DNA from: Lactobacillus sp.
GTDB lineage: Bacteria > Bacillota > Bacilli > Lactobacillales > Lactobacillaceae
Direction: 5' to 3'
DNA: 64,000 nt
NCBI GenBank assembly: GCA_022651245.1
Contig: JALCQM010000005.1
Span: 17,860-81,859, forward strand
Position 1 is the first letter of the stretch. The number at the start of each line of letters is the position of its first letter. A program made the translations under genes and the position numbers. Of this stretch, positions 1-11,481 are shown piece by piece. The notes under the pieces are model-generated. The model did not search any database. It worked only from the letters and a program-made list of their open reading frames with translations, and had not been told where the DNA came from.

Positions 1-1135
1 GGTAGGCGATCAGCGTGGCGGTGGATAACACGGTCGCCAGCAAGGACCAAGAGCGGAATAAGGCGACCATGACGATGCTTAAAAGGGTGTCGACCAGCAT
101 CGCCACGCGGGGGATGCCGTAGGTCGGATTGATCCGGCCCAAAAATTGCGGAATGTGGTGGTTACCCGCCATTGCGTATAAAGCGCGTCCCGCCGAAGCA
201 ACGAAGGAAACGCCGGTCCCAAACGGTGACACAAAGGCGTCGATGTACAAAAGGACGGATAGCCAGTGCATCCCCAGTAAGATCGCCAAATCGGCGAATG
301 GGGAGGAGAAGTTGATCCCGTGCCAGCCGTGCGCCGCCAATGTGTGCGGCGGGATCGCGGTGATGAAGGTGCTTTGCAATAAGATGTAGATGATCCCGGT
401 GATCACAAGCGAGATTGTGATCCCGCGGGCGATATTTTTCTCTGGGTGAGTGATTTCCGCCCCCATATTGATCACGGTTTGGAAGGCATCAAAGGAGAAG
501 ATGATCCCTGCCGCAGTGGTGGCAGAGAAGATCGCGGCCGTTCCATAAGGGAAAAAGTCTTGGAAACTGCTCCCGTAGTTACCAGGATGAAAGCCAGACA
601 GCATCAGCATCACCACAGTCAAAAGCGGCATGCCGATTTTAAAGACGGAAATCAGGCTCGTGAAGCGGGTCAAAATCGACACCGAGCCGTAGTTCAACAG
701 CGTGAACACCATGATGAAGGCGAACACCACCAACAAGCCGCTGGTGGTGACGACGCCGTTGTGCATGAAATGGTGCGTCCAGTTCGCCCAAGCCCAAGGC
801 CAACTGCCCATGTATTGGACTGCGGCGACGGCCTCGATCGGGATGATCGTGATCAAAGAAATCCAGTTGGCCCAAGCGGCGATGAAGCCAAGCAAGGACC
901 CGTGGGTGTATTGGGCGTACTTGCTCATGCCCCCTGATTCCGGGAACATGGCGCCGATCTCAATGTAAGTGTAGGCGATCGCACCGATCACCACGCCACC
1001 GACGATCCAGGATAAGATGGCGGCGGGCCCGGCGATTTTTGAGGCTTCCCAAGCACCAAAGAGCCACCCAGAGCCGATCAAGGAGCCTAAAGCGAGCATT
1101 ACCAGGTGGAAGAGGGAGATTTTTTTAATGTGCAT
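1..1135 (-). CDS. APC-family amino acid permease, partial (runs off window start)
   Basis: Minus-strand translation from ATG at 1135: MHIKKISLFHLVMLALGSLIGSGWLFGAWEASKIAGPAAILSWIVGGVVIGAIAYTYIEIGAMFPESGG..., typical APC permease TM1-2; open to the window edge. Confidence 0.75.
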   Translation of the reverse strand, partial: MHIKKISLFHLVMLALGSLIGSGWLFGAWEASKIAGPAAILSWIVGGVVIGAIAYTYIEIGAMFPESGGMSKYAQYTHGSLLGFIAAWANWISLITIIPIEAVAAVQYMGSWPWAWANWTHHFMHNGVVTTSGLLVVFAFIMVFTLLNYGSVSILTRFTSLISVFKIGMPLLTVVMLMLSGFHPGNYGSSFQDFFPYGTAAIFSATTAAGIIFSFDAFQTVINMGAEITHPEKNIARGITISLVITGIIYILLQSTFITAIPPHTLAAHGWHGINFSSPFADLAILLGMHWLSVLLYIDAFVSPFGTGVSFVASAGRALYAMAGNHHIPQFLGRINPTYGIPRVAMLVDTLLSIVMVALFRSWSLLATVLSTATLIAY

Positions 1136-1399
1136 AGCATTAACTCCAGATTAAAATTTGTATTCTTTCAGTTTAGCCGTTATCCCGCGACAGGACAAGT
1201 AAACCGAACGCGGCCCGCACCGGTAGCGCAATTTAACGCTTGAAAGTAAACAGGTAGATGGCGATGATACCAGTGATTTGTTGCTTTTATTGTGATGGCC
1301 TCTCTAACCGATTAATACAGATTCGAAAACTTTGCTAGAACAAATCGTGACATTGTGATCATGTAAGCGGTATACTGATTAATGAGGAGGGACTTGCCC

Positions 1400-2329
1400 A
1401 TGAAAACAGCGAATATTGTCTTGATCGGTGATGGTGCGATCGGTTCGAGTTACGCGTTCAACTGCCTAACTGCCGGTATCGGTAAGAGCCTAGGGATCAT
1501 CGATGTGAATAAAAAACGGGTGCAAGGAGACGTCGAAGATTTGGTTGACGCCTTGCCTTACGTTTCACAAAAGAACATTTACGCCGCGAGTTACGAGGAC
1601 TGCGAATATGCGGATTTGATCGTGATTACCGCCGGCGTTGCCCAAAAACCTGGTGAGACCCGGCTGCAATTGCTCCAAAAGAATGCCGCGATCATTAAAG
1701 ACATCACGACCAACATTATGAAGCACCATTTTGACGGGATCATTTTGGTTGCGTCTAATCCGGTCGATGTGTTGACGGAATTAGTGTTACAACTGACTGG
1801 CCTACCCAAAGAACGGGTCTTAGGGTCTGGTACCGCGCTGGATTCGGCGCGTATGCGTTCTGAAATCGGTCGGCGCTACAACGTTGACGTTCGTGCTGTG
1901 CACGGCTACATCATGGGCGAGCATGGGGATTCCGAATTCCCAGTGTGGGATTTCACCACGATCGGTGGCCAACCGATCCGTGAGTTTGTTAAGGGCCCAC
2001 GTTTGGAAAGTGATTTGGCGGCGATCAGTGACCGGGTGAAGAACGCGGCTTATTCGATCATCGAGAAAAAAGGCGCGACCTTCTATGGCATCGCCGCTTC
2101 ATTGACGCGCCTAACCGCCGCGATCTTGAATGATGATCGCGCTGCTTTTGCCATGTCGGTGCACCTTGATGGTGAGTATGGCCTCCAGGATGTTTCAATC
2201 GGGGTGCCGGTCTTATTGGGCGGGGATGGTTTGGAACGGATCATCCAACTCGACCTCAATGATGACGACCTCGCCCGTTTGCGGGCATCAGCGAAAGTCT
2301 TGCAAGAAAACTTAGCTAGCGTCCTTTAA
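1400..2329 (+). CDS. L-lactate dehydrogenase family protein (L-2-hydroxyacid/LDH-like)
   Basis: MKTANIVLIGDGAIGSSYAF... Rossmann motif and HGYIMGEHGDSEFPVWD active-site motif; RBS AGGAGGG upstream of ATG 1400. Confidence 0.85.
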   Translation: MKTANIVLIGDGAIGSSYAFNCLTAGIGKSLGIIDVNKKRVQGDVEDLVDALPYVSQKNIYAASYEDCEYADLIVITAGVAQKPGETRLQLLQKNAAIIKDITTNIMKHHFDGIILVASNPVDVLTELVLQLTGLPKERVLGSGTALDSARMRSEIGRRYNVDVRAVHGYIMGEHGDSEFPVWDFTTIGGQPIREFVKGPRLESDLAAISDRVKNAAYSIIEKKGATFYGIAASLTRLTAAILNDDRAAFAMSVHLDGEYGLQDVSIGVPVLLGGDGLERIIQLDLNDDDLARLRASAKVLQENLASVL

Positions 2330-2351
2330 AATCTGGACGTGACCCCGGGGC

Positions 2352-2392
2352 AAATAAAGCAGACGGACCGTAGCCGCCGGCTTTATTTTTTT
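2352..2392 (+). terminator. Rho-independent terminator after LDH
   Basis: AAATAAAGC...GCTTTATTTTTTT hairpin plus T-run. Confidence 0.6.
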
Positions 2393-2434
2393 GGCGCGGC
2401 TAAGCTAGAGGTCTCGCCTATAGTCGCAAGCACC

Positions 2435-2489
2435 AAAAACGCCTTGAGCGCACGATTCAGTTTTGCGAATCGTACGCCCAAGGCGTTTT
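2435..2489. terminator. Bidirectional terminator downstream of murT
   Basis: AAAACGCCTTGAGCG-ACGATTC...GAATCGT-CGCCCAAGGCGTTTT long inverted repeat. Confidence 0.65.
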
Positions 2490-2492
2490 GCG

Positions 2493-3854
2493 TTAGAAGC
2501 CAGCTTTGATATAGCCGCCTTCAGAAAGTTTTTTGCGGAGCTGTAACACGGCGGTGTAGGTCGCCAGCAGGTAAACATGGTCTTCTGGCATCGCTTTGAC
2601 CGCATCGATCACGGTGCTGAGATCCGGTTTTTCGATCAGGTCGGTTTCTGGGACGCCGGCGACTTGCATGCGAAAGGCGATGTCTTGGGCCCGTTCGCCG
2701 CCTACCATGAAGGTGGTCGGCTTACCCGAAGCGACGAGCTCTTCGAAGTTGCCATCCCAGATCCAGCTGGTGTCTGTCCCGTCAGCGTAATTGGCGTTGA
2801 GCAAGATACCGAAGCCAAAATGACCTTCTTGGCGTTGGATCATCGCCAAGACTTCATTTAAGCCAACAGGATTTTTGACTAGGATCAAGGTGGTTTGTTT
2901 GCCGTCGATCACGATTTCTTCTTGGCGGCCGAAGACCTTTTCATCATAAGCGAAGGCCTCGGCGATCTGTTCAGGGGTGATGCCGAATTCCCGACCGACC
3001 GTATAGGCAGCCAAGGCGTTGTAGACGTTGTACGTGCCACCGATCGCTAAGCTAAAGTTGTGGTCATCGATCGTGAATTGGGAACTGGTCGGGGTGAGGC
3101 TGGAAACCCCTGTGACCATGTGGGCTAGTGTTGGCCGGTGGAAACCGCAATGGGGGCAAAAGAAATTGCCGAGGTTGGAGTAGGTGATGCCGTGGTAATG
3201 CAAGATGTGCTCACATACTGGACATAAGACCCCATCGGTGTTGGGTGGGGCCACCATATCGGTCGTGGTTTGACTCGCCAAGGCAAAGCCGTAGTATTGC
3301 CACGGATTATCGAGTTCGCGCGACGAGAAGATGGGCGCATCCCCGTTGGCGATTACTGTCGCTGCCGGGTGTTGGCGAATGCCGGCGAGAATTTTTTCGT
3401 AAGTGGTATAAAACTCACCGTAGCGATCCATTTGGTCGCGGAAAATATTCGTTAACACATACGCCTTGGGTTGCAAATACCGTGAAACAGGGGCAACGTT
3501 TGCTTCGTCGACTTCCAACACCGCTAAGCGTCGTTGGCCATGCTTGCCATGCGCTAAAAAGGCGGTGATGATGCCTTGCATCATGTTGGAGCCGGTGGGA
3601 TTGGTCAAAACGTCGGGATATTGTTGTCGCAAGACCTTCGTGATCAAGTTGGTCGTCAAAGTCTTACCGTTGGTCCCGGTGACGATCACGACGTCGTAAT
3701 CTTGCCCTAAAGCCCGCAGAACATCAGGATCGATACGGGCCGCAATTTTGCCCGGCAGGCTTGACCCGCCCTTCATGAAGGTGTGTAAGAACCAGTAGCT
3801 GAAGCGGCCGGCGACCATCGCCAGGCGCGCTTTGAAGGTGATTGAATGCGCCAA
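2493..3854 (-). CDS. murT: MurT-like lipid II isoglutaminyl synthase subunit (Mur ligase + DUF1727, Cys4 zinc ribbon)
   Basis: GTNGKTLTTNL ATP-binding motif, CPVC...CPHC insertion, DUF1727-like C-terminus. Confidence 0.85.
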   Translation of the reverse strand: MAHSITFKARLAMVAGRFSYWFLHTFMKGGSSLPGKIAARIDPDVLRALGQDYDVVIVTGTNGKTLTTNLITKVLRQQYPDVLTNPTGSNMMQGIITAFLAHGKHGQRRLAVLEVDEANVAPVSRYLQPKAYVLTNIFRDQMDRYGEFYTTYEKILAGIRQHPAATVIANGDAPIFSSRELDNPWQYYGFALASQTTTDMVAPPNTDGVLCPVCEHILHYHGITYSNLGNFFCPHCGFHRPTLAHMVTGVSSLTPTSSQFTIDDHNFSLAIGGTYNVYNALAAYTVGREFGITPEQIAEAFAYDEKVFGRQEEIVIDGKQTTLILVKNPVGLNEVLAMIQRQEGHFGFGILLNANYADGTDTSWIWDGNFEELVASGKPTTFMVGGERAQDIAFRMQVAGVPETDLIEKPDLSTVIDAVKAMPEDHVYLLATYTAVLQLRKKLSEGGYIKAGF

Positions 3855-4001
3855 GTCGTTCTTCCTCTCAAAATTATTGCTTCAATCATACCACATCCAA
3901 CGGGTGGGCTCCTTAAGCCAGCATGAGAAAAGTTTGTCCAAAGTGCTGAAACTTCGGTATACTGAAAACGGTGAATTTTCCAAAGAAAGTAGGCATGAGA
4001 C

Positions 4002-4580
4002 TTGGCGCAGTTATTTTTCCGTTATGGCGCGATGAATTCGGGGAAGTCTGTCGAGATCCTCAAGGTCGCGCACAACTACGAAGAGCAAAATAAACACGTG
4101 ATCATTCTGACCTCAGCCCTCGACAACCGCTCTGGTGTCGGGGTGGTGGCGAGTCGCATCGGGATGGAACGCCCAGCGCATCCGATCACCAGCGATACTG
4201 ACGTTTTTGCCTTGGTGCAAAGTCTTGATCCCAAGGCGTACTGCGTCTTGATCGACGAGGCGCAATTCTTGCAGAAACATCACGTCTTCGAGTGTGCTCG
4301 GGTGGTCGATGAACTGCACATTCCGGTGATGGCCTTCGGGTTAAAGAATGACTTCAAAAACGAATTGTTCGAAGGCTCGAAGTACCTCTTGTTGTATGCA
4401 GACAAAATCGAAGAAATGAAAACCATTTGCTGGTTTTGTGCCAAAAAGGCGATCATGAACCTGCGTGTCCACGATGGTCAGCCAGTATATGAAGGCTCTC
4501 AGATCCAGATCGGCGGCAACGAGATGTACTACCCAGTATGCCGCCACCACTACTATTACCCACCAGAAAAAGGGATGTAA
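4002..4580 (+). CDS. tdk: Thymidine kinase
   Basis: [17 protein letters not shown]-loop, IDEAQFL, Cys zinc-site motifs [11 protein letters not shown] start. Confidence 0.93.
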   Translation: MAQLFFRYGAMNSGKSVEILKVAHNYEEQNKHVIILTSALDNRSGVGVVASRIGMERPAHPITSDTDVFALVQSLDPKAYCVLIDEAQFLQKHHVFECARVVDELHIPVMAFGLKNDFKNELFEGSKYLLLYADKIEEMKTICWFCAKKAIMNLRVHDGQPVYEGSQIQIGGNEMYYPVCRHHYYYPPEKGM

Positions 4581-4583
4581 CCA

Positions 4584-4703
4584 CAGAGCGCAGTGGTGCG
4601 GTTTTAGGCATGTGGCTAAGACAGTCTGGGTGCGTCGCGGCACGCGGCGTGACCGGAATGGCTTAGACGCAATGCCGTTGCAACACGTAGCTCGACTCAA
4701 CCA
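4584..4703 (+). repeat. Structured intergenic repeat unit 1 (type A)
   Basis: CAGAGCGCAGTGGTGCGG...GTGACCGGAATGGCTTAGACGCAATGCCGTTGCAACACGTAGCTCGAC; outer arms GAGC/GCTC, inner helices conserved with other units. Confidence 0.85.
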
Positions 4704-4827
4704 CAGAGCGGCGCAGACCGAGTTTAGCGCTGTCTGTAAGGCGGCTTGGGTGCGCGAGGGCAACGCCATCGTGTGACCGAGACGACTTACGGGCAAGCGC
4801 GTTGGTCTGCAAAGCTCGACTCAACCA
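4704..4827 (+). repeat. Structured intergenic repeat unit 2 (type A)
   Basis: CAGAGCGGCGCAGACCG...GGTCTGCAAAGCTCGAC; arm GCAGACC pairs GGTCTGC. Confidence 0.85.
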
Positions 4828-4951
4828 CAGAGCGCCGCATGGACGGTTTTAGGAAAGAGACTAAGACAGCGTGACGCGTTATGGCAAGGCCATAGCGTGG
4901 CGCGATGGCTTAGGCGCCTTTCCGTTGTCCATGCAGAGCTCGACTCAACCA
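4828..4951 (+). repeat. Structured intergenic repeat unit 3 (type B)
   Basis: CAGAGCGCCGCATGGACGG...CCGTTGTCCATGCAGAGCTCGAC; arm GCATGGAC pairs GTCCATGC. Confidence 0.85.
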
Positions 4952-4977
4952 CAGCCCTATCACATCACGGAGGAAAC

Positions 4978-6057
4978 ATGGATAAGATTTTTGAACAGTT
5001 AGACGGGTTGCTCGATCGCTATGAAGAACTACAAGAATTGATGAGCGATCCAGAAGTCATTCAAGATACCAGCCGTTACTTAAAGCTGTCAAAAGAAGAA
5101 GGCAGCATGCGTGAAGTGGTCGCTGCGTATAAGCAATACAAGCAAACCAAGTCGGATATTGACGAAAGCGAAGAAGTTCTGCGTGAAAGTCACGATGAAG
5201 AGCTCGAAGAATTAGCCAAAGAAGATCTCAACGACTTGAAGCCCAAGTTGGCGGAATTAGAAGACCAGATCAAGATCTTGATGCTCCCGAAGGACCCGAA
5301 CGATGATAAGAACATCATCATGGAAATCCGTGGGGCTGCTGGTGGGGATGAAGCCAGTCTGTTTGCAGGCGACCTGTTGTCGATGTACATGAAGTACGCC
5401 GAAAAACAAGGCTGGCACCTGGAAATCGTCGACGAAAACCCCACCGAAGTTGGCGGCTACAAGGAAGTGGCCATCATGGTCACTGGGGACGCCGTTTATT
5501 CTAAACTCAAGTATGAATCCGGCGCCCACCGCGTGCAGCGGGTGCCTGTGACGGAATCGGCTGGGCGGGTGCATACGAGTACCGCAACGGTCGTCGTGAT
5601 GCCGGAATATGATGAAGTCGACCTCGACTTGGATCCCAAAGACATTCGAACCGATGTGTACCGTTCCAGTGGTGCCGGGGGCCAACATATCAACAAGACC
5701 AGTTCCGCCGTGCGGATGACCCATTTGCCAACAGGTATTGTGGTGACCATGCAAGACCAACGTTCCCAGCAACAAAACCGGGAAAAGGCGATGCAGATCT
5801 TGAAGAGCCGGGTCTACGATTTTTACGAAAGTCAAAACGCCGGTGAATATGCTGAAAAGCGGAAAACGGCGATCGGGACCGGGGACCGCTCCGAACGGAT
5901 TCGGACTTACAACTACCCGCAAAACCGGGTGACGGATCATCGGATCGGGTTGACCCTCAATAAGCTGGACCGCATCATGAATGGCGATCTCGGTGAGATC
6001 ATCGATGCCCTGATCGTCCAAGATCAAGCCAAGAAGCTGGAGAGTATTGGTGAATAA
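4978..6057 (+). CDS. prfA: Peptide chain release factor 1
   Basis: [27 protein letters not shown]...; GGQ motif [13 protein letters not shown]. Start at ATG 4978 (RBS GGAGG), not 4897, whose extension is repeat sequence. Confidence 0.95.
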   Translation: MDKIFEQLDGLLDRYEELQELMSDPEVIQDTSRYLKLSKEEGSMREVVAAYKQYKQTKSDIDESEEVLRESHDEELEELAKEDLNDLKPKLAELEDQIKILMLPKDPNDDKNIIMEIRGAAGGDEASLFAGDLLSMYMKYAEKQGWHLEIVDENPTEVGGYKEVAIMVTGDAVYSKLKYESGAHRVQRVPVTESAGRVHTSTATVVVMPEYDEVDLDLDPKDIRTDVYRSSGAGGQHINKTSSAVRMTHLPTGIVVTMQDQRSQQQNREKAMQILKSRVYDFYESQNAGEYAEKRKTAIGTGDRSERIRTYNYPQNRVTDHRIGLTLNKLDRIMNGDLGEIIDALIVQDQAKKLESIGE

Positions 6058-6883
6058 GACTTATCAAGAGGCGCTCGCGGGAGCGTCTTCTTTGTTGGCA
6101 GCGGCCGGCATCGATCCAGATGGGGCGCGCTACGTGTTGGAATACCGGGCGGGCTTCACGCCAAGCGAGTTGCAGTTACATGGGCGAGACGCGTTACCAG
6201 CGGCGGTGGCAACACAATTTGCGGCCGACGTGCAACGATTATTGCACCATGAACCGGCACAGTATATCGTGGGCCTAGCGCCATTTTTCGGGGAAGATTT
6301 CGTGGTGTCGCCGGCGGTGTTGATCCCCCGGTTTGAGACTGAAGAGCTTGTTGCTTGGGTCCGCGATGAAATCGGCACGGCACAAACCGTCTTGGACGTT
6401 GGTAGCGGCAGCGGCGTGATCGGGTTGACATTGAAGCGGCTGCGCCCTAACCTGCAGGTGACCTTAGCCGACGTCTCACAAGCTGCATTGGCGGTTGCAG
6501 ACGAGAATGCGAGCCGACAAGAACTTACAGTCGAGCGCGTCCACAGTGATTTGTTTGCTGCGCTAGGCGATCGCCGGTTTGACCGGATCGTGGCGAACTT
6601 GCCGTATATCAGCCATGCTGAAGAAAAGGTCATGGATCAAAGCACGTTAGACTATGAACCGCAGTTGGCACTGTTTGCGGACCATGATGGCCTCGAACTG
6701 TTCGAGCGGTTTTGTGATCAGGTGCTGGCCCACCTCAATCCGGCTGGCGCGGTTTACCTTGAATTCGGTTATCAGCAGCAGCCGGCGTTAGCAGCATTAT
6801 TCGCTGAACGATTGCCGCAGATGACCGTTGAATTTCGCCAAGACATGGCCGGTCACCCCAGAATGGTCAAATTAAGCGTGTGA
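6047..6883 (+). CDS. prmC: Peptide chain release factor N5-glutamine methyltransferase
   Basis: NPPY-like NLPYIS motif, SAM motif [12 protein letters not shown]; overlaps prfA end. Confidence 0.92.
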   Translation: MVNKTYQEALAGASSLLAAAGIDPDGARYVLEYRAGFTPSELQLHGRDALPAAVATQFAADVQRLLHHEPAQYIVGLAPFFGEDFVVSPAVLIPRFETEELVAWVRDEIGTAQTVLDVGSGSGVIGLTLKRLRPNLQVTLADVSQAALAVADENASRQELTVERVHSDLFAALGDRRFDRIVANLPYISHAEEKVMDQSTLDYEPQLALFADHDGLELFERFCDQVLAHLNPAGAVYLEFGYQQQPALAALFAERLPQMTVEFRQDMAGHPRMVKLSV

Positions 6884-6941
6884 CCCACAGAGAGACTGTG
6901 ACGATTTTGACCGGCATGTTTGAGAAAGGATGCGTATTATA

Positions 6942-7961
6942 ATGGAAACAAAACGTTATCATCGTGAGACGTTGGCCGAAGCAGCGGCAGCGTTGCGGGC
7001 AGGACAGCTGGTGGCTTTTCCCACCGAAACAGTTTATGGGTTAGGGGCGGATGCGACCAATGAAGCGGCCGCCAAAAGTGTTTATACGACAAAAGGGCGG
7101 CCTTCAGATAATCCGCTGATCGTTACCGTCGCTGACCGCGCGATGGTGACCCGGTTTGCGACGATCACCCCGGAAGCGGCGAAGCTGATGGATCAGTTTT
7201 GGCCGGGACCGTTGACGATCATCTTGCGTATCCATCCAGGCAGCTTGTCCAAAACAGTGACCGGGGGCTTAGAGACGGCGGCGTTTCGGATGCCGGAAAA
7301 TGCCCTGACGCGAGAATTGATCGCGGAAGCCGGGGTGCCGATCGTCGGGCCGAGTGCTAACTTATCAGGGAAGCCGAGCCCAACGACGGCCGAGCACGTC
7401 TTACACGATTTCGATGGCAAGATTGCCGGGGTTCTGGACGACGGGCCGACGCAAGTGGGCGTGGAGTCCACGGTCATCGATATGACCGTGAGTCCAGCGG
7501 CCATTTTGCGTCCGGGGGCGATCGGGCCGCAAGCGCTTGAACCGATCATAGGTTTCGTCGATAGCGAAATGCATCACGTCGGCGCTACGGAGACGCCTAA
7601 GGCACCGGGGATGAAATATAAGCACTACGCGCCGACGGCACAGGTCGTTGTGGTCGATAAACCCGAACAGTTTGCGCAAGCTTTGCGTTGGGCCGCCGCC
7701 AGTGGTCAGGCGTATGGTGTGATGGCCACTGATGTCGTTTTACAAACCGTACCGAGTGCCGTGCCTCAATATTCACTTGGAGAAGACGTGACCAGCGCGA
7801 CGCACGCCTTGTTTGCAGGACTACGTTGGTTTGACCTGCATCCGACGGTCACGTTAGTCTTGGCGCAGGCGTTTGCCCCGACCGGGCTCGGTGCCGCTTA
7901 CATGAACCGCCTATTAAAATCTGCTGGCAACGAACATTTTACCCCTGCAGATGTAAAATAG
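6942..7961 (+). CDS. L-threonylcarbamoyladenylate synthase (Sua5/YwlC type)
   Basis: FPTETVYGLGADA, KGRPSDNPL, Sua5 C-terminal domain (APGMKYKHYAP). Confidence 0.93.
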   Translation: METKRYHRETLAEAAAALRAGQLVAFPTETVYGLGADATNEAAAKSVYTTKGRPSDNPLIVTVADRAMVTRFATITPEAAKLMDQFWPGPLTIILRIHPGSLSKTVTGGLETAAFRMPENALTRELIAEAGVPIVGPSANLSGKPSPTTAEHVLHDFDGKIAGVLDDGPTQVGVESTVIDMTVSPAAILRPGAIGPQALEPIIGFVDSEMHHVGATETPKAPGMKYKHYAPTAQVVVVDKPEQFAQALRWAAASGQAYGVMATDVVLQTVPSAVPQYSLGEDVTSATHALFAGLRWFDLHPTVTLVLAQAFAPTGLGAAYMNRLLKSAGNEHFTPADVK

Positions 7962-8002
7962 TTCTGGTATACTGAAGCTACTTTCAGAAAGGGGACTTAA
8001 CA

Positions 8003-9235
8003 TTGGACTTTACCGATTACGATCCAGCAGTCTTTACTGCGATTCACGACGAGGAAGAACGTCAACAGCACAACATTGAATTGATCGCTTCAGAAAATAT
8101 CGTCAGCCCGGCGGTGCGGGCCGCGCAAGGCTCCGTTTTGACCAATAAGTACTCTGAAGGGTACCCTGGCCACCGTTATTATGGGGGGAATCAATACATT
8201 GATGTGGTCGAGCAACTGGCAATCGATCGGGCCAAGGAATTATTCGGGGCCGAATATGTCAACGTCCAGCCGCATTCCGGATCAGGGGCGAATATGGCCA
8301 CTTACCGCGCTTTCTTAGAAGACGGTGATAAGGTGCTGGCGATGGATCTGACCGATGGCGGTCATCTGACGCATGGTGCGGCCGTTAGCTTCTCTGGCCA
8401 AACTTACCATTTTTACCACTACGGCTTGGATCCAGAAAGTGGCCGCCTCGATTACGACAAGATTCAAGAAATGGCCGAAGCGATTCATCCTAAGATGATC
8501 GTGGCCGGCGCGTCTGCGTACAGTCGTGAGATCGACTTCGCGAAGTTCCGTGATATCGCCGATCACGTGGGTGCCTTCTTGATGGTCGATATGGCGCACA
8601 TCGCAGGGCTAGTTGCTGGTGGCGCGCATATGAGCCCAGTGCCATACGCGGATGTGGTGACGACCACGACGCATAAGACCTTGCGCGGTCCTCGTGGCGG
8701 CATGATCTTGGCCAAAGCGCAGTATGGCAAAGCCTTGAATTCGGCAGTCTTTCCTGGCATCCAAGGGGGCCCGCTCGACCATGTGATCGCGGCTAAGGCG
8801 GTCGCGTTAGGTGAAGCCTTGCGTCCGGACTTCAAGGATTATGCGGCACAGATCGTTAAGAACACGCAAGCAATGTGTGCAGGCTTCGCAGAAGATCAAC
8901 ATTTGAAAATGATTTCTGGCGGTAGTGATAACCACATGGTGTTGCTCGATGTGACCGGTTACGGCGTCACCGGGCGCGATGTTCAGGACCTTTTGGACAC
9001 CGTCGATATCACGACCAATAAAAACCAAGTCCCTGGCGAACAAAACGGCCCGTTCAAAACGTCTGGGGTACGTATTGGTTCTGCGGCGATCACGACCCGC
9101 GGTTTCAATGAAGCCGAGTGCAAACAAGTGGCTCATTTGATCTCTGCGACGATCGCAAATCGTGACGATCCAGCGAAACTTTCTGAAATTAAGCAATCTG
9201 TCCTTGCGTTAACCGCCCTTCATCCCTTATCATAG
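8003..9235 (+). CDS. glyA: Serine hydroxymethyltransferase
   Basis: [32 protein letters not shown]-lysine motif; TTG start. Confidence 0.96.
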   Translation: MDFTDYDPAVFTAIHDEEERQQHNIELIASENIVSPAVRAAQGSVLTNKYSEGYPGHRYYGGNQYIDVVEQLAIDRAKELFGAEYVNVQPHSGSGANMATYRAFLEDGDKVLAMDLTDGGHLTHGAAVSFSGQTYHFYHYGLDPESGRLDYDKIQEMAEAIHPKMIVAGASAYSREIDFAKFRDIADHVGAFLMVDMAHIAGLVAGGAHMSPVPYADVVTTTTHKTLRGPRGGMILAKAQYGKALNSAVFPGIQGGPLDHVIAAKAVALGEALRPDFKDYAAQIVKNTQAMCAGFAEDQHLKMISGGSDNHMVLLDVTGYGVTGRDVQDLLDTVDITTNKNQVPGEQNGPFKTSGVRIGSAAITTRGFNEAECKQVAHLISATIANRDDPAKLSEIKQSVLALTALHPLS

Positions 9236-9283
9236 ATAAGGTTTTGCGCAGCACTGCGCCATAATAAAAGGAGGACCTTTTGC

Positions 9284-9913
9284 ATGGGCAAATTTACGGT
9301 TTTGAACCACCCACTGATTCAACACAAATTGACCTTGATCCGGGACAAGAACGCAGGGACGAAGGAGTTCCGCCAAGTTGCCAACGAGATCGCCGAGCTG
9401 ATGGTCTATGAGATCACCCGCGACTTGCCGCTTGAAGACGTTGAGATCGAAACGCCGATGGGCAAGACGATTCAAAAGGAACTGGCAGGTAAGAAGCTGG
9501 CTGTTGTGCCGATCCTACGTGCCGGCTTGGGCATGGTCGATGGTGTGCTGGAATTGATTCCGGCTGCTAAGGTGGGCCACATCGGGATGTACCGCGATGA
9601 GAAGACCCTGAAGCCGCATGAATACTTCGTGAAGATGCCGACGGATATTGATCAACGTGATCTGATCATCGTCGACCCGATGCTGGCGACTGGTGGTTCG
9701 GCCAACATGGCGATCGAAGCGCTCAAGAAGCGCGGCGCAACGTCCATGCGCTTGGTTGTCCTCGTGGCAGCGCCAGAAGGCGTTAAGGCTGTGCAAGAAG
9801 CACATCCAGATGTCGATATCTATTCCGCTGCTTTAGACGATCACCTGAACGAAGAAGGCTACATCGTCCCAGGCCTAGGCGACGCCGGCGACCGCCTCTT
9901 TGGAACAAAATAA
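9284..9913 (+). CDS. upp: Uracil phosphoribosyltransferase
   Basis: [44 protein letters not shown] motif. Confidence 0.96.
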   Translation: MGKFTVLNHPLIQHKLTLIRDKNAGTKEFRQVANEIAELMVYEITRDLPLEDVEIETPMGKTIQKELAGKKLAVVPILRAGLGMVDGVLELIPAAKVGHIGMYRDEKTLKPHEYFVKMPTDIDQRDLIIVDPMLATGGSANMAIEALKKRGATSMRLVVLVAAPEGVKAVQEAHPDVDIYSAALDDHLNEEGYIVPGLGDAGDRLFGTK

Positions 9914-9914
9914 C

Positions 9915-10010
9915 CAGAGCAGAGCATCGCGATTTTAGCAATGTGTGTAAGGCAGCGTGGGTGCGTATCGGCGAAGCCGGTGTGTGACCGCGATGCCACC
10001 TAGCTCGATA
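9915..10010 (+). repeat. Structured repeat unit, 3'-truncated solo copy after upp
   Basis: CAGAGCAGAGCATCGCGATTTTAGCAATGTGTGTAAGGCAGCGTGGGTGCG..., but GACTTACACGCAATTGCG arm missing before TAGCTCGA. Confidence 0.8.
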
Positions 10011-10017
10011 TAACCAC

Positions 10018-10064
10018 CCATAAAAGCCGCAGTGAGCGTTCTGTCTCATTGCGGCTTTTTATGG
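10018..10064. terminator. Bidirectional terminator after upp
   Basis: CCATAAAAGCCGCAGTGAG...CTCATTGCGGCTTTTTATGG inverted repeat. Confidence 0.8.
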
Positions 10065-10536
10065 TTGCTGTCACGTGAAGCATTAGCACGTTGCCATGAA
10101 ATTTTATCGCGTGATGATCGTTCGGGTATGCGTGATCACAATTTTGCTTCGTTAAAAAGTACACCCCTGCCAATAGTACAGTTTACGAATTGGTAAGAAG
10201 GAAAGTAAGGTTAACCTGACGCTGTGACGCGATAAATCTAATGATAAATAGGGGAAACCGGTGTGCATCGCGTCAAGTCGGCAACTGCCAATGCTCAAAA
10301 TGATGAAACTATTGCACAATTTAATTGAAAACGACGGTGAAAAGTCGTGTCAAAATGTCCCTAAAATCTGTCATTGGGCTTTGTCTTTTAGATCGTTTGG
10401 TGATAGAGTAATGGTTGTGTTTTGAAGGATAAGCATCCGGACAATCCGCGATTTTAGAAACAATAGTCAAGTCACTACCGCCAATGTTGGTTGACGATAC
10501 ATAGCGGGCTTTGTTTCGGTTAAGGAGGTGAATTCT

Positions 10537-11253
10537 GTGAACGAAAGTTATCCCTATCTTAAATTATTCGGGCTAACCTTTAATCTGACGAACGACATCG
10601 GCATTTTAGTGACTGCCGCAATCGCCTTTTGCTTGGTTTTCTGGTTAGCACGCAAACCGCAATTACGACCACAGGGAAAGCAAAACGTCTTGGAGTGGAT
10701 CATCGATTTCACGAATGGTATCGTGAAGCAGCAGATGCCGGGGCCTGAAGGCAATCGGTTCGGTCTGCTAGCATTCGTACTTTTCGTGTTTATCTTCATT
10801 AACAACCAAGTAGGGCTGTTTTTGCAGGTCGATGTTAGTGGGAAGACCTGGTTCCGCTCGCCAACTTCTGATCCTGTGGTCACGATGAGCTTGGCCATGT
10901 TAGTCCTGGTCTTATCGCACTACTTCGGGGTCGTTTTCAAGGGCTTCAAAGGTTATCTGCAGGGATATATTTCACCGGTGCCGTTCTTGTTACCGATCAA
11001 CATCATTGAAGAGTTTACGAACTTCGTGACGTTGTCGATGCGTCTTTATGGGAACATTTTTGCTGGTGAAGTTTTGGTCTTGCTGATCCGCCAATTCGCA
11101 TTCTCAGGAATGGGTGGGCCGACGAGTTTCATCGCTGGTTTCGTGTTGGAAATGGTTTGGCAAGGGTTCTCAGTGTTCATTGGGTCGATCCAAGCATACA
11201 TTTTTGTCACCCTTGCGATGGTCTATACATCACACAAGGTAGTTTCTGAATAA
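10537..11253 (+). CDS. atpB: F0F1 ATP synthase subunit a
   Basis: Conserved SMRLYGNIFAGE motif; RBS AAGGAGG with GTG start 10537. Confidence 0.94.
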   Translation: MNESYPYLKLFGLTFNLTNDIGILVTAAIAFCLVFWLARKPQLRPQGKQNVLEWIIDFTNGIVKQQMPGPEGNRFGLLAFVLFVFIFINNQVGLFLQVDVSGKTWFRSPTSDPVVTMSLAMLVLVLSHYFGVVFKGFKGYLQGYISPVPFLLPINIIEEFTNFVTLSMRLYGNIFAGEVLVLLIRQFAFSGMGGPTSFIAGFVLEMVWQGFSVFIGSIQAYIFVTLAMVYTSHKVVSE

Positions 11254-11256
11254 TAG

Positions 11257-11481
<225 letters not shown>

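Noticed and set aside
446-968. Plus-strand ORFs over the window start
   Set aside because: Shadow frames of the minus-strand APC permease, whose translation is coherent.
5257-6027. 256-aa minus ORF opposite prfA
   Set aside because: Antisense shadow ORF; His/Asp-rich composition and no RBS.
6884-6925. CCCACAGAGAGACTGTGACGATTTTGACCGG after prmC as a vestigial repeat unit
   Set aside because: Resembles the unit start (CCACAGAG) but no arms or central hairpin are present; too weak to call.
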